DNA of 17,277 bases from Candidatus Woesearchaeota archaeon. Its GTDB lineage: Archaea; Nanobdellota; Nanobdellia; Woesearchaeales; ARS49. Each line of letters starts with the position of its first letter. Position 1 is the first letter of the stretch. The stretch covers positions 1 to 17,277 of the forward strand of contig JAHFPE010000004.1 of the NCBI GenBank assembly GCA_023261345.1, in the 5' to 3' direction. The notes under the pieces were generated by a model, which had not been told where the DNA came from, searched no databases, and saw only the letters and a list, made by a program, of their open reading frames with translations. The position numbers were made by a program, and so were the translations under genes. This document shows positions 1-6,665 of this stretch, piece by piece.

Positions 1-1018
1 GTTCTTTGGAGAAAGAATTCGCGTCAGTTGTAGAGTTCCTTACTGATAGAAGTGGCACTCCTGCAATGATATCTTCTGGGTTCGCAACGCAAATGCGAAC
101 TCCTGTTGCCGCAATGACAGTCGTAACTCGTTGAAATCGTGTTTTTCTCTCTCGCATTTCTGCAAGTGGTGCAGGTACAAGAAGGGTTTTTATTTTTGCA
201 ACAACTGGCTGTTCTATGCCGCCAATTACTATTGTGTCTCCTGTGTGTAGTGTTCCATCGTAAATTATGACATCCATTACTTTGCCTAGTCCTTTTTCTT
301 CTTTGACTTCAAGCACTGTTCCTTTTGCTTGGCCTGTTTCTTCTATTTGTAATTCTGTCGAGAGATATTTTTGACTTAAACCCATGAGCATGAGGAGTAA
401 TTCAGGTATTCCTTCTCCTGTTTTTGCGCTAAGTGGAACTATCGCTACTTGTTTTGCGAAGTCATCCACTCGATCAAAGCGTTCTGAATGTATGCCCATA
501 CTCTCGAGTTTTGCAACAAGTTCGTAGAGTTTAGTTTCAAATGAACGAATGCAAGTTGCATCTTGATCTGTGATGCTTTTTGCAAGTGGACCTTCGAGTC
601 GAGTTTTCCAATGATCAATCAGGTCTAATTTGTTTGCTGCTACAACAAAGGGTGTTTTGTAGTTTTTGAGAATTTGGATGCTTTCTTCTGTTTGTGGCAT
701 GAATCCTTCATTGATATCCACTACAAGTATGGAGAGGTCAGCAAGATTTCCCCCGCGTCTTCTTAAATTTGTAAATGCCGCATGGCCTGGCGTATCAATA
801 AAGAGAAGACCGGGAATTGAAACTGTGAATTTGAGTGCATCAAGTAGTTTGCCGCAGATTGCTTTGATTGTTGCAAGTGGCAGAATTGAAGCGCCAATTG
901 CTTGTGTAATTCCTCCTGCTTCGAAACGAGCAACTCCACTTCCTCGAATTCTATCAAGAATGCTTGTCTTTCCGTGGTCGACATGCCCAAGTATTGTGAC
1001 GATAGGTTGGCGGATCAT
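1..1018 (-). CDS. infB: Translation initiation factor aIF5B (IF-2 family GTPase), C-terminus outside window
   Basis: This is the first 339 codons of the archaeal/eukaryotic-type initiation factor 5B, the GTPase that promotes joining of the ribosomal subunits and placement of initiator tRNA. The protein begins almost directly with the G domain, as archaeal IF5B does. The P-loop GHVDHGKT is at residues 11-18, DTPGHAAF at 75-82, NKLD at 129-132 and a later SAK (G5) motif is present. A beta-barrel domain II follows (from about residue 230: GTVLEVKEEKGLGKVMDV). The frame stays open to base 1, so the gene runs off the left edge. No intein is seen in the visible part. The ATG at 1018 lies about 27 nt downstream of a TATA box, so the mRNA is probably leaderless and the gene starts its own transcription unit. 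Confidence 0.96.
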   Translation of the reverse strand, partial: MIRQPIVTILGHVDHGKTSILDRIRGSGVARFEAGGITQAIGASILPLATIKAICGKLLDALKFTVSIPGLLFIDTPGHAAFTNLRRRGGNLADLSILVVDINEGFMPQTEESIQILKNYKTPFVVAANKLDLIDHWKTRLEGPLAKSITDQDATCIRSFETKLYELVAKLESMGIHSERFDRVDDFAKQVAIVPLSAKTGEGIPELLLMLMGLSQKYLSTELQIEETGQAKGTVLEVKEEKGLGKVMDVIIYDGTLHTGDTIVIGGIEQPVVAKIKTLLVPAPLAEMRERKTRFQRVTTVIAATGVRICVANPEDIIAGVPLLSVRNSTTDANSFSKE

Positions 1019-1040
1019 GTTCTTGTTTGCTGCACCGAGG

Positions 1041-1050
1041 TATATAAAAC
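1041..1050 (-). promoter_or_regulatory. TATA box of aIF5B
   Basis: GTTTTATATA on the minus strand, centred about 27 nt upstream of the infB ATG. This spacing predicts transcription starting at or next to the start codon. The 107-base gap between infB and the next gene holds this promoter and nothing else I recognise. Confidence 0.7.
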
Positions 1051-1125
1051 TTCAGAAACACTTGAACTCGCGTAGCAATTCAAACAAGGAAGTCAATAAT
1101 ATGATCTGTCTTGACACGTAAACGC

Positions 1126-2316
1126 TCATTCAACCAGCCAACTCTCAACCATTTGAGGTGAAATGTCTTTTGAGAGTCCAACTCCAATAGCTCCTGCTTG
1201 TAACGCATCGAAAAATTGCTCTTTTGTATTCACATGATCAATGTAGCATAATTTTTTTTGTCTCGCGGTTCGTTGAACTTCTGCAGTAGTTTCTCCCAAA
1301 TTTCTGAACCTCCATCGTGAGAGTCCATCAACAAATGGCAAGTTGCGAAGAGATTGCACAAGTCCAAAGCGAGTGAATGTTTTCCACGGTGTTGTAAAAG
1401 GAAATACAAATAAATGATTTCCGAATCCTTTGAAATTGATCAAGGTAGTTGCAGTTGGAAGTTGTTCTTTTAGATATTCTAGTGGCCACAAACTAAATCC
1501 TGTGAAGAACACGTTGCCTGCCATTCCATAATTTTTCAACAATGTTGCTAACTGGTTGAGTGCCCGTGCATCATTGCCCCATCCTGCTTTTATATCAATA
1601 AGAATTGGTTTTCCTCGTAATTGGGAGAGAAGCCATTCCGAGCGAAGAAGTCCAGGTCCATCTTTCATTCTATACAGCATCCATTTCTTCCATGGAATTA
1701 GCCCGTTTATTGCATGACCAAAAAAAAGTGACATCTTTCGATCAATGCGATTACTTTCATGTTCAATCCAGAAAAAGTCTGTTTCAACAGAATATTCCAT
1801 TTTTCGACCATCCACTGTTTTAGGTAATTGTGTTATCGTACGTTGAAATTCCTGAACTGTGTCTTTGTCGTTGCATCGATGAAAGAAAACGTAAAATGGA
1901 GAGTTACTTTGCCTAACAATAAGAGGTGGGTGCGCGTCGTGAATACGCGTAAGTATTTCATCCATTTTTACAAGTGCTGTACTTGTTGCTTTTTTCAAAG
2001 GAATTATTTTTGCAGTATTATTCTGCATTAGCAACCAGCATAATGTTTCAATTTCCGGCGATGGAATTTGGTTAATTAACGCCATAATTTTTGAACTACA
2101 ATCCTGATTTTCAGACTGCAATTCCTTTGCTTTTTGCCTTGCAACATCAATGAATTCACGAAGTGCTTGAAGTGCGGGTTCAATCTGAGACGTTTCTGTT
2201 TTATCAAAGAGTATCGCAGAACGAGAAGCATTCTTAGAAATTCCCGTGAATGCAGCTGTTTGTTGAGAAAATAGTTTGTATGGTTTGACGAGCAACACGT
2301 ATTCATCTTCAACCAT
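1126..2316 (-). CDS. Divergent glycerophosphodiester phosphodiesterase-like (GDPD superfamily) protein
   Basis: 396 aa. The last ~260 residues carry the landmarks of the GDPD TIM barrel: HR at 146-147 (first catalytic His region, followed by a helix as in HRG...ENT), E178-x-D180 (metal ligands), GH at 200-201 (second His), LIDIK at 239-243, and VNTKEQF from 362, followed by a C-terminal Gly-rich strand like the family's final VDG-type strand. The first ~110 residues are helical and unrecognised. GDPD enzymes hydrolyse glycerophosphodiesters to an alcohol and glycerol phosphate. This copy is remote, so activity and substrate are open. It is the last gene of an operon with two CDP-alcohol phosphatidyltransferases, which supports a role in polar-lipid headgroup turnover. 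The ATG is 20 nt after the previous stop and has an AGAGGT Shine-Dalgarno sequence at 2325-2330. No signal peptide is evident. Confidence 0.6.
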   Translation of the reverse strand: MVEDEYVLLVKPYKLFSQQTAAFTGISKNASRSAILFDKTETSQIEPALQALREFIDVARQKAKELQSENQDCSSKIMALINQIPSPEIETLCWLLMQNNTAKIIPLKKATSTALVKMDEILTRIHDAHPPLIVRQSNSPFYVFFHRCNDKDTVQEFQRTITQLPKTVDGRKMEYSVETDFFWIEHESNRIDRKMSLFFGHAINGLIPWKKWMLYRMKDGPGLLRSEWLLSQLRGKPILIDIKAGWGNDARALNQLATLLKNYGMAGNVFFTGFSLWPLEYLKEQLPTATTLINFKGFGNHLFVFPFTTPWKTFTRFGLVQSLRNLPFVDGLSRWRFRNLGETTAEVQRTARQKKLCYIDHVNTKEQFFDALQAGAIGVGLSKDISPQMVESWLVE

Positions 2317-2335
2317 TTGATTAAACCTCTATCCC

Positions 2336-2881
2336 CTATTTTTTCAACAGCGCTGCTTGCCGTATCAACTGCGAGTTCTTCACAAAAAAAACTAGCAAAG
2401 TGACGTACGAGAATACAAGCGCAATCCATCCTAATATATTGCTTGCATAAGTTAATTCTGGAGTGTTAATCACTTGCGCCCACACAATTCCAAGTATGGC
2501 AAGCATGAACATGGCTCCTTTGAGTTTGCTTTGCCAGTTTGCTGAGATTACTGTTCCTTGGCTTATTGCAACTGTTCGGATGCTATCAATCATGTATTCT
2601 CTGATAAACAGCAAAAGTCCAATGTAAAACGAAATGTAGTCTTCATACCCAAGTACGAGTAGCAATCCGACAATGATTATTTTGTCTGCAAGTATGTCAT
2701 AATAGACGCCGAATGTTGTTGTTTCTCCTCGTGCTCGTGCGATTTTTCCATCTGCAATGTCAAGGAGAAATGCAAGTGTGATGAGTATTGCAACGAGGAG
2801 GGGGTGATTTGTTCCAACAAGTATTGCTGCAATAATTCCAAGAATGAGTCGAATTGTTGTAACTGAAATTGCAAGATTCAT
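2336..2881 (-). CDS. PgsA-like CDP-alcohol phosphatidyltransferase (probable archaetidylglycerophosphate synthase)
   Basis: 181 aa integral membrane enzyme. The full CDP-alcohol phosphotransferase signature D-x2-D-G-x2-A-R-x8-G-x3-D-x3-D is present: D41, D44, G45, A48-R49, G58, D62, D66. These Asp residues bind the metal and the CDP-lipid. After the motif, REYMIDSIRTVAISQG and the following K/G-rich segment resemble the second conserved block of bacterial PgsA. That suggests transfer of glycerol-1-phosphate or glycerol-3-phosphate onto a CDP-activated lipid, in archaea CDP-archaeol. Substrate assignment is inference; archaetidylinositol-phosphate synthase is the main alternative. About six membrane helices are visible. 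The gene lies 74 nt after the neighbouring transferase and has no strong Shine-Dalgarno; a 7-codon reading frame ends at its start codon. Confidence 0.8.
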   Translation of the reverse strand: MNLAISVTTIRLILGIIAAILVGTNHPLLVAILITLAFLLDIADGKIARARGETTTFGVYYDILADKIIIVGLLLVLGYEDYISFYIGLLLFIREYMIDSIRTVAISQGTVISANWQSKLKGAMFMLAILGIVWAQVINTPELTYASNILGWIALVFSYVTLLVFFVKNSQLIRQAALLKK

Positions 2882-2901
2882 TCGGTTTTCACGTTTGCCA
2901 T
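2880..2901 (-). other. Short upstream reading frame touching the pgsA-like start
   Basis: On the minus strand an ATG at 2901 opens a 7-codon frame (MANVKTE) whose TGA stop overlaps the ATG of the pgsA-like gene (ATGA). An AT-rich TATA-like sequence (AAAAATAAAT, about 2925-2935) lies about 28 nt before this upstream ATG, the same spacing as for the leaderless genes here. It could be a translationally coupled leader, the remnant of a different N-terminus, or chance. It is too short to judge by coding content. Confidence 0.25.
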
Positions 2902-2955
2902 TTTAATTTTATTAGCTTCCTGCGATTTATTTTTGTAGTTCGCTTATTCTTTTGT

Positions 2956-3492
2956 TCAGTTAATGGCGTATATAATTGTTTCTTTCAAATTCCATACGCT
3001 GCAAATGAGAATGAGAATTCCCACAGTTGAAAAAAAACCAAAAAAATACAGAAATATAAGTACATCCTCAGGGAATAACATTGTTGGAATCTTTAATGCA
3101 AAGCGGATTATACTAAAAAGAACGTACGCAATTCCTGCGATAAAAAGAAGTGGCTCTCCTGAAATAATTGCAAACGTGAAAATATATGTTCCACCAACTG
3201 TTCTATCAACAAGAGGGTCTATCCACCAATTTAGTTGCTGTGTTTCTCGCGCAACTGTTCCATCAATCAAATCAATAATTCGCGACGTGAATGCAAGAAT
3301 TAGAAACAGCGCAGTTGATTGTCGTAATCCAATGATTGCAAATAAACCAACGATTCCTCCTAGAATACTGATGTGATTTGCGGAGATATTATGGTAGATC
3401 AACCACCTTGCAAATGGTAGGACAATGCGATCTTTTTTTCTTCTTGCATAATCAACGAAGTTCTGCAAGTAGTTTTTTGATTTGTTTTTCAT
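2956..3492 (-). CDS. CDP-alcohol phosphatidyltransferase family protein with shortened motif
   Basis: 178 aa membrane protein of the CDP-alcohol phosphotransferase superfamily, which builds phospholipid headgroups from a CDP-linked donor. An N-terminal ISANHISILG segment (residues 36-45) precedes helix 1, as in the family. The four Asp residues are present (D74, D77, D92, D96) with G78 and A81-R82. However, only nine residues separate R82 from D92 where the family has twelve, and the conserved Gly is absent (Asn at the nearest equivalent position). The second half, IDPLVDR, still resembles the usual LDPxADR. About six hydrophobic helices follow. The start codon lies inside the upstream epimerase gene (41-nt overlap) with a weak AAGGT Shine-Dalgarno, implying coupled translation. 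The acceptor alcohol cannot be told from sequence. Confidence 0.72.
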   Translation of the reverse strand: MKNKSKNYLQNFVDYARRKKDRIVLPFARWLIYHNISANHISILGGIVGLFAIIGLRQSTALFLILAFTSRIIDLIDGTVARETQQLNWWIDPLVDRTVGGTYIFTFAIISGEPLLFIAGIAYVLFSIIRFALKIPTMLFPEDVLIFLYFFGFFSTVGILILICSVWNLKETIIYAIN

Positions 3493-4411
3493 AGGATTGT
3501 ACCTTCATGTGAAGTCTTTTTTCTAATTCTTTAGTTTCTGCAGTCGCATTTTCAACAAAGCTTTTGACTGTAGTTGCATCAAAAGGAAGTGAATTTGTGA
3601 ATTGTGCAAGTGCGCGAGTTAGAAGTATTACAAGATGAACAGGCACATGTACAATGGATTTTCGCATCCCAAATGCAGTCATGAGTTTTCGAATAAACGC
3701 ATCGTACGTTATGGGTTTTTTCCCTGCAACATCGAGTAACAAAAAAGGTTTTTTATGCTTGGGAGGGTGCATAATCGCTGCTTCAACTGCAAGAGCAACG
3801 TCTCCCGCATAGATTGGTTGCAAGAGTGTTTTTCCATTTCCAAGTACGAATACGAAAGGAAAAGATAGAATTGATCTTAACATTCTGCCAAATCCGGGTG
3901 CATTTTTTCCAAAAATAAAATTTGGTCGCAAGACAGTAACTCGCAGATTTGATTCTTGAAGAAGTTTTTCTGCGATTTTTTTTGTTCGTGCATATGCGTC
4001 AATGTTTTTCTTTGCTGCTGCGACGCTACTAATAAAAATGATGTGCTTTGGCGAGTTCTGCATTCTTTTTTCATAATTATTGTTCTGCCAGTTGTTATGC
4101 GCGGGAGTAATAATATTTTGAATTCCTTGCACTGTGACCGCATGATTTGGTGTGTCGGACTGTGTTTGTGCTCGTGCAGAGTGTATGATGACATCTGCAT
4201 TTCTAACTAGCTGATGCATAAGTTTTGCATCCATGACGCTTCCATTTACTATCTTAACTGATTTAAATAATGGGACGTCATCAAGTGGTTTGTTGTGAAT
4301 GAGGCAAGTAACATCATACTTACTGTGCAAAAGGTTCTTAAGAATGTACGTACCAAGAAATCCTGCTGCGCCAATAAGCAGAATTTTTGGTTTCAAAGTT
4401 GATCGTTTCAT
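3452..4411 (-). CDS. NAD(P)-dependent epimerase/dehydratase (extended or atypical SDR)
   Basis: 319 aa Rossmann-fold oxidoreductase of the NAD-dependent epimerase/NmrA/NDUFA9-like group. GAAGFLG at residues 14-20 is the dinucleotide-binding glycine motif. ISS at 127-129 and Y140-x3-K144 give the SDR catalytic Ser-Tyr-Lys. LRPNFIFG (161-168) is the usual strand-loop after the catalytic helix. These proteins act on nucleotide sugars, other sugars or lipid-linked substrates; this one cannot be assigned. It is the first gene of the minus-strand lipid-type operon and overlaps the next gene. Upstream, on the minus strand, are an A-rich stretch before the ATG and a TATA-like ACATATAAATG around 4477-4486. 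The latter overlaps the promoter of the divergent PHP gene and would give a leader of about 45 nt. Confidence 0.82.
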   Translation of the reverse strand: MKRSTLKPKILLIGAAGFLGTYILKNLLHSKYDVTCLIHNKPLDDVPLFKSVKIVNGSVMDAKLMHQLVRNADVIIHSARAQTQSDTPNHAVTVQGIQNIITPAHNNWQNNNYEKRMQNSPKHIIFISSVAAAKKNIDAYARTKKIAEKLLQESNLRVTVLRPNFIFGKNAPGFGRMLRSILSFPFVFVLGNGKTLLQPIYAGDVALAVEAAIMHPPKHKKPFLLLDVAGKKPITYDAFIRKLMTAFGMRKSIVHVPVHLVILLTRALAQFTNSLPFDATTVKSFVENATAETKELEKRLHMKVQSYEKQIKKLLAELR

Positions 4412-4479
4412 TTTTTTATTTCGCTATGGTCGAACTGCTGGGTTCTCTGGTTTTGATTCAAGGGAGTGTTCTCATAACA

Positions 4480-4487
4480 TTTATATG
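4480..4487 (+). promoter_or_regulatory. TATA box of the PHP-domain gene
   Basis: TTTATATG centred about 27 nt before the ATG at 4511. Its position rules out the in-frame TTG at 4493 as start, because that codon would lie upstream of the expected transcription start. Confidence 0.65.
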
Positions 4488-4510
4488 TCTTTTTGAGTTG
4501 CAAGGAATAT

Positions 4511-5368
4511 ATGCCTCTAAAATTGAAATATGGTACAATAACGTGGGAGACACCTAATTGTGATGTTCTTCAAAAAAATGGGTGGTTGTGTTTTGACTTG
4601 CATACACACACAAATTATTCTGATGGAAGTGCAACTGTGAATGATGTAGTGAAGCGTGCAAGAAACGGAGGGTTTGGTGTTGCAATCACTGATCATAATG
4701 AATTTCGTGGATCAAAAGAAGCATCTCTGAATAAAGACGTCGTAATTATTCCTGGCATGGAGTTTAATAGTTTTGAAGGTCCTGACATGTTATTTTATTT
4801 TTTCAAACAACAAGATCTTGAGTCTTTTTGGTCTCGTGTTGTAAATGGAAATTTGAGATCAGATCCTCATGGTAGAACCAATATTCATTTGAGGCAAATG
4901 TGTGAGTTGTCTCGTTCGTTTCGTTGTGTTGTTGCAGTGCCTCATCCGTTTTGTGTTGCATGGAAGAACCTGCCGTCGTTTCTTGAACGGCAAAAGGCGA
5001 TGCGTTTGCTTGAGGACATTGACGCAATTGAAGTTCTTAATGCTCAACAATCGCGCAATGCAAATGTTGCTGCAATTGAGTGGAATAAGATGTTAGGAAA
5101 AGCAATTGTGGGCGGTAGTGATTCACATACTGCGCGCGAGCTCGGAAGTGTAGTTACATGTGCTAAAGCAGATTCAATTACTAGTTTTTTGCATGCAGTA
5201 CAAAAGAAAAGGACTGCAGTTGTGGGAAATCCGAAGTGGCTAAACGTGATGCTTGGTCGGCTTGCCTGCTTGTACAATCATAGAACGCACGCGAGTGTGG
5301 AATCTCTTGATCTCCTAATAAAGCATGCAAGGCATCGTTTGCTTGGCGAGTCTCTCGGGAAATTCTAG
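4511..5368 (+). CDS. PHP-domain metal-dependent phosphoesterase
   Basis: 285 aa with the whole set of PHP metal-binding motifs: DLHTHTNYSDG (I), ITDHNEF (II), PGMEF (III), VPHPF, and GSDSH near the end of the barrel. The family has a trinuclear metal centre and hydrolyses phosphoesters. Relatives of this size (TrpH/YciV-like, COG0613) act on nucleoside 3',5'-bisphosphates or RNA 5' ends; the substrate here is unknown. I place the start at ATG 4511 rather than the in-frame TTG at 4493 because a TATA box sits 27 nt upstream of the ATG and an AAGGAAT sequence directly precedes it. It is divergent from the lipid-type operon and convergent with the antiporter gene. The last ~35 residues are basic and outside the PHP core. 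Confidence 0.88.
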   Translation: MPLKLKYGTITWETPNCDVLQKNGWLCFDLHTHTNYSDGSATVNDVVKRARNGGFGVAITDHNEFRGSKEASLNKDVVIIPGMEFNSFEGPDMLFYFFKQQDLESFWSRVVNGNLRSDPHGRTNIHLRQMCELSRSFRCVVAVPHPFCVAWKNLPSFLERQKAMRLLEDIDAIEVLNAQQSRNANVAAIEWNKMLGKAIVGGSDSHTARELGSVVTCAKADSITSFLHAVQKKRTAVVGNPKWLNVMLGRLACLYNHRTHASVESLDLLIKHARHRLLGESLGKF

Positions 5369-5426
5369 TGCAATAAAAGAGGCAAGAATCACAGTGACTA
5401 GTTGCTGTACAAAACGTTAGTTATAT

Positions 5427-6449
5427 TCATTTTTTTCTGCTCGATTCAACGATTGTGTGCGAGAGGAACATAATTCCAAACGCAATTGTTGCGGGGGCAA
5501 GAACTACTCCAATCGACGGTAAGTAGGTAATGAGTGCTAAAACTGTTGCTGCGCCGGGAAGTGATGGTGTGCTATTAATGCTGTTTCGTATGCGTTGCTT
5601 ATCTGTCATACGAATTGTTCTGTAGCTTGCGTATATGGAGAATATTGTGAGAACTGCAAGAATAATTCCAAGTAGTAGTCCTGTTATACTTATTGGAGTG
5701 AGTAGTCCAAGAAGTAGATATGTGATCGTGGTTACTGTTCTTGAAATTTGTGGAGTGTGGACAAATTTGTAAGGAACATGAATTTTACTGGAAAGTATTG
5801 CAAGCGTGACTACTCCAAGTATGCCTGCTGCGGAAGAGAAATAACTTCCAATGAAGTACGTTATCATTCCTGCAAGAAACAAAAGCCAGCGTTCCCATGC
5901 AACTCCGTATCGTATGATTCGAAAGAAAAGAAGCCCAACAACAATTCCCGTGCCTACTGCTGCGACAATTCCAATCATTGAACCGATAATGTCTGCGGCT
6001 GCTTCTGCTCCTGCGAGTAGCGCAACAGGCAAGACTACTGAAAGTATTCCACTTGTAATTGTTGTGTCTCGAAGTAGAATGTCAGATGTAGTGGAAGGTA
6101 CGATTGCTATGCTAATTAGCGAGAGAAGAACTGCAATTGCAACTGGATAACCAAGAAATAAAAAAATTAACGGTACTGTGACAAAGAGAAACCCGATCCT
6201 TGTGAGAAGCAAATAAAGTGATGCGGCTACGAGCCGAGGGGGATGCTGTACGCTATGGTCTAATGCTGCAAAGACTAGACAGAATGTTCCTAGCAGAAAC
6301 AAGATAAGTTCTGGCACGTTCGCAACTCCTCCAAGTTGCAAACCAATTCCAGTTAGTAGCATAACAAGCGGAAGTGAAATTTTAAAGAAGCGTCCAACGT
6401 ATGCACAAATGATTGCTACTGCCGCAATAATGATGATATCTAGCTGCAC
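5427..6449 (-). CDS. Cation/proton antiporter-like membrane protein (CPA superfamily)
   Basis: 340 aa from the GTG at 6449, with about 11-13 hydrophobic helices and short loops, in keeping with Na+/H+ exchangers of the CPA1/CPA2 type. Where family members carry the unwound-helix motif and the acidic ion-binding pair, this protein reads PSTTSD (118-123) and then SVVLP (137-141), with no Asp pair in the second segment; E149 is the nearest acid. Transport activity is therefore uncertain. I chose GTG 6449 because an AAGGGG Shine-Dalgarno lies 5 nt before it and a TATA box about 43 nt before it. The longer in-frame start at 6545 would translate through that TATA box. The gene is convergent with the PHP gene and divergent from cca. 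Confidence 0.68.
   Translation of the reverse strand: MQLDIIIIAAVAIICAYVGRFFKISLPLVMLLTGIGLQLGGVANVPELILFLLGTFCLVFAALDHSVQHPPRLVAASLYLLLTRIGFLFVTVPLIFLFLGYPVAIAVLLSLISIAIVPSTTSDILLRDTTITSGILSVVLPVALLAGAEAAADIIGSMIGIVAAVGTGIVVGLLFFRIIRYGVAWERWLLFLAGMITYFIGSYFSSAAGILGVVTLAILSSKIHVPYKFVHTPQISRTVTTITYLLLGLLTPISITGLLLGIILAVLTIFSIYASYRTIRMTDKQRIRNSINSTPSLPGAATVLALITYLPSIGVVLAPATIAFGIMFLSHTIVESSRKK
5430..5436 (+). terminator. Oligo-T tract, possible terminator of the PHP gene
   Basis: Seven T residues on the plus strand about 60 nt after the PHP stop codon. Archaeal transcription often ends at such tracts without a hairpin. The tract lies within the last Lys codons of the convergent antiporter gene. 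Confidence 0.4.
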
Positions 6450-6487
6450 GTAAACCCCTTTTTTATAGCAATACGACGAGAGAGAGG

Positions 6488-6496
6488 ATATATTAA
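6488..6496 (-). promoter_or_regulatory. TATA box of the antiporter-like gene
   Basis: TTAATATAT on the minus strand. Transcription would start near 6466, giving a leader of about 17 nt that contains an AAGGGG ribosome-binding site. A second AT-rich box (TATAAAA, 6461-6467) is too close to the GTG to serve it. Confidence 0.5.
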
Positions 6497-6505
6497 TGTT
6501 TCTAA

Positions 6506-6546
6506 AGATTCCGCAATTCACGTTAGGTTCACAGTGGAATCTCATA
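6506..6546. repeat. Imperfect palindrome, copy 1 of a shared upstream element
   Basis: Arms AGATTCC (6506-6512) and GGAATCT (6536-6542) enclose 23 nt. The right arm and its flank (6527-6546) match 17 of 20 bases of the element at 9394-9413 and 16 of 20 of that at 16347-16366. It sits about 10 nt upstream of the antiporter TATA box. Confidence 0.55.
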
Positions 6547-6602
6547 ATTCAATCACTCGTGGCGTTCGTAATTACATTTACTGAGTGATGGAGTTCGCAG
6601 AT

Positions 6603-6624
6603 GAGTGAACTCGTGAATGTTAAA
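6603..6624 (+). promoter_or_regulatory. Upstream promoter motif before cca
   Basis: GTGAACTCGTGAATGTT (6605-6621) resembles the sequences upstream of the TATA boxes of rpl37ae (14 of 17 bases) and of the gene at 17002 (12 of 17). Nearby inverted repeats are ATCACTC/GAGTGAT (6552-6558/6583-6589) and GAGTTC/GAACTC (6591-6596/6607-6612). Confidence 0.3.
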
Positions 6625-6636
6625 TGTTCCAAAGTT

Positions 6637-6644
6637 TTTTATAG
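6637..6644 (+). promoter_or_regulatory. TATA box of cca
   Basis: TTTTATAG centred about 25 nt before the GTG start at 6666, predicting a leaderless mRNA and supporting the GTG as start. Confidence 0.65.
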
Positions 6645-6665
6645 TGTATTCAGAAATGTGAATAC

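Noticed and set aside
666..1121. Open plus-strand frame opposite aIF5B
   Set aside because: It is a shadow of the infB coding sequence, which has clear GTPase motifs on the minus strand.
3452..4411. Shared MKRST N-terminus of the epimerase and PurE
   Set aside because: The similarity stops after five residues and the proteins are unrelated; likely chance.
6450..6545. Longer N-terminus for the antiporter-like protein from ATG 6545
   Set aside because: It would cover the TATA box and the shared palindrome, is not hydrophobic, and the GTG at 6449 has a Shine-Dalgarno sequence.
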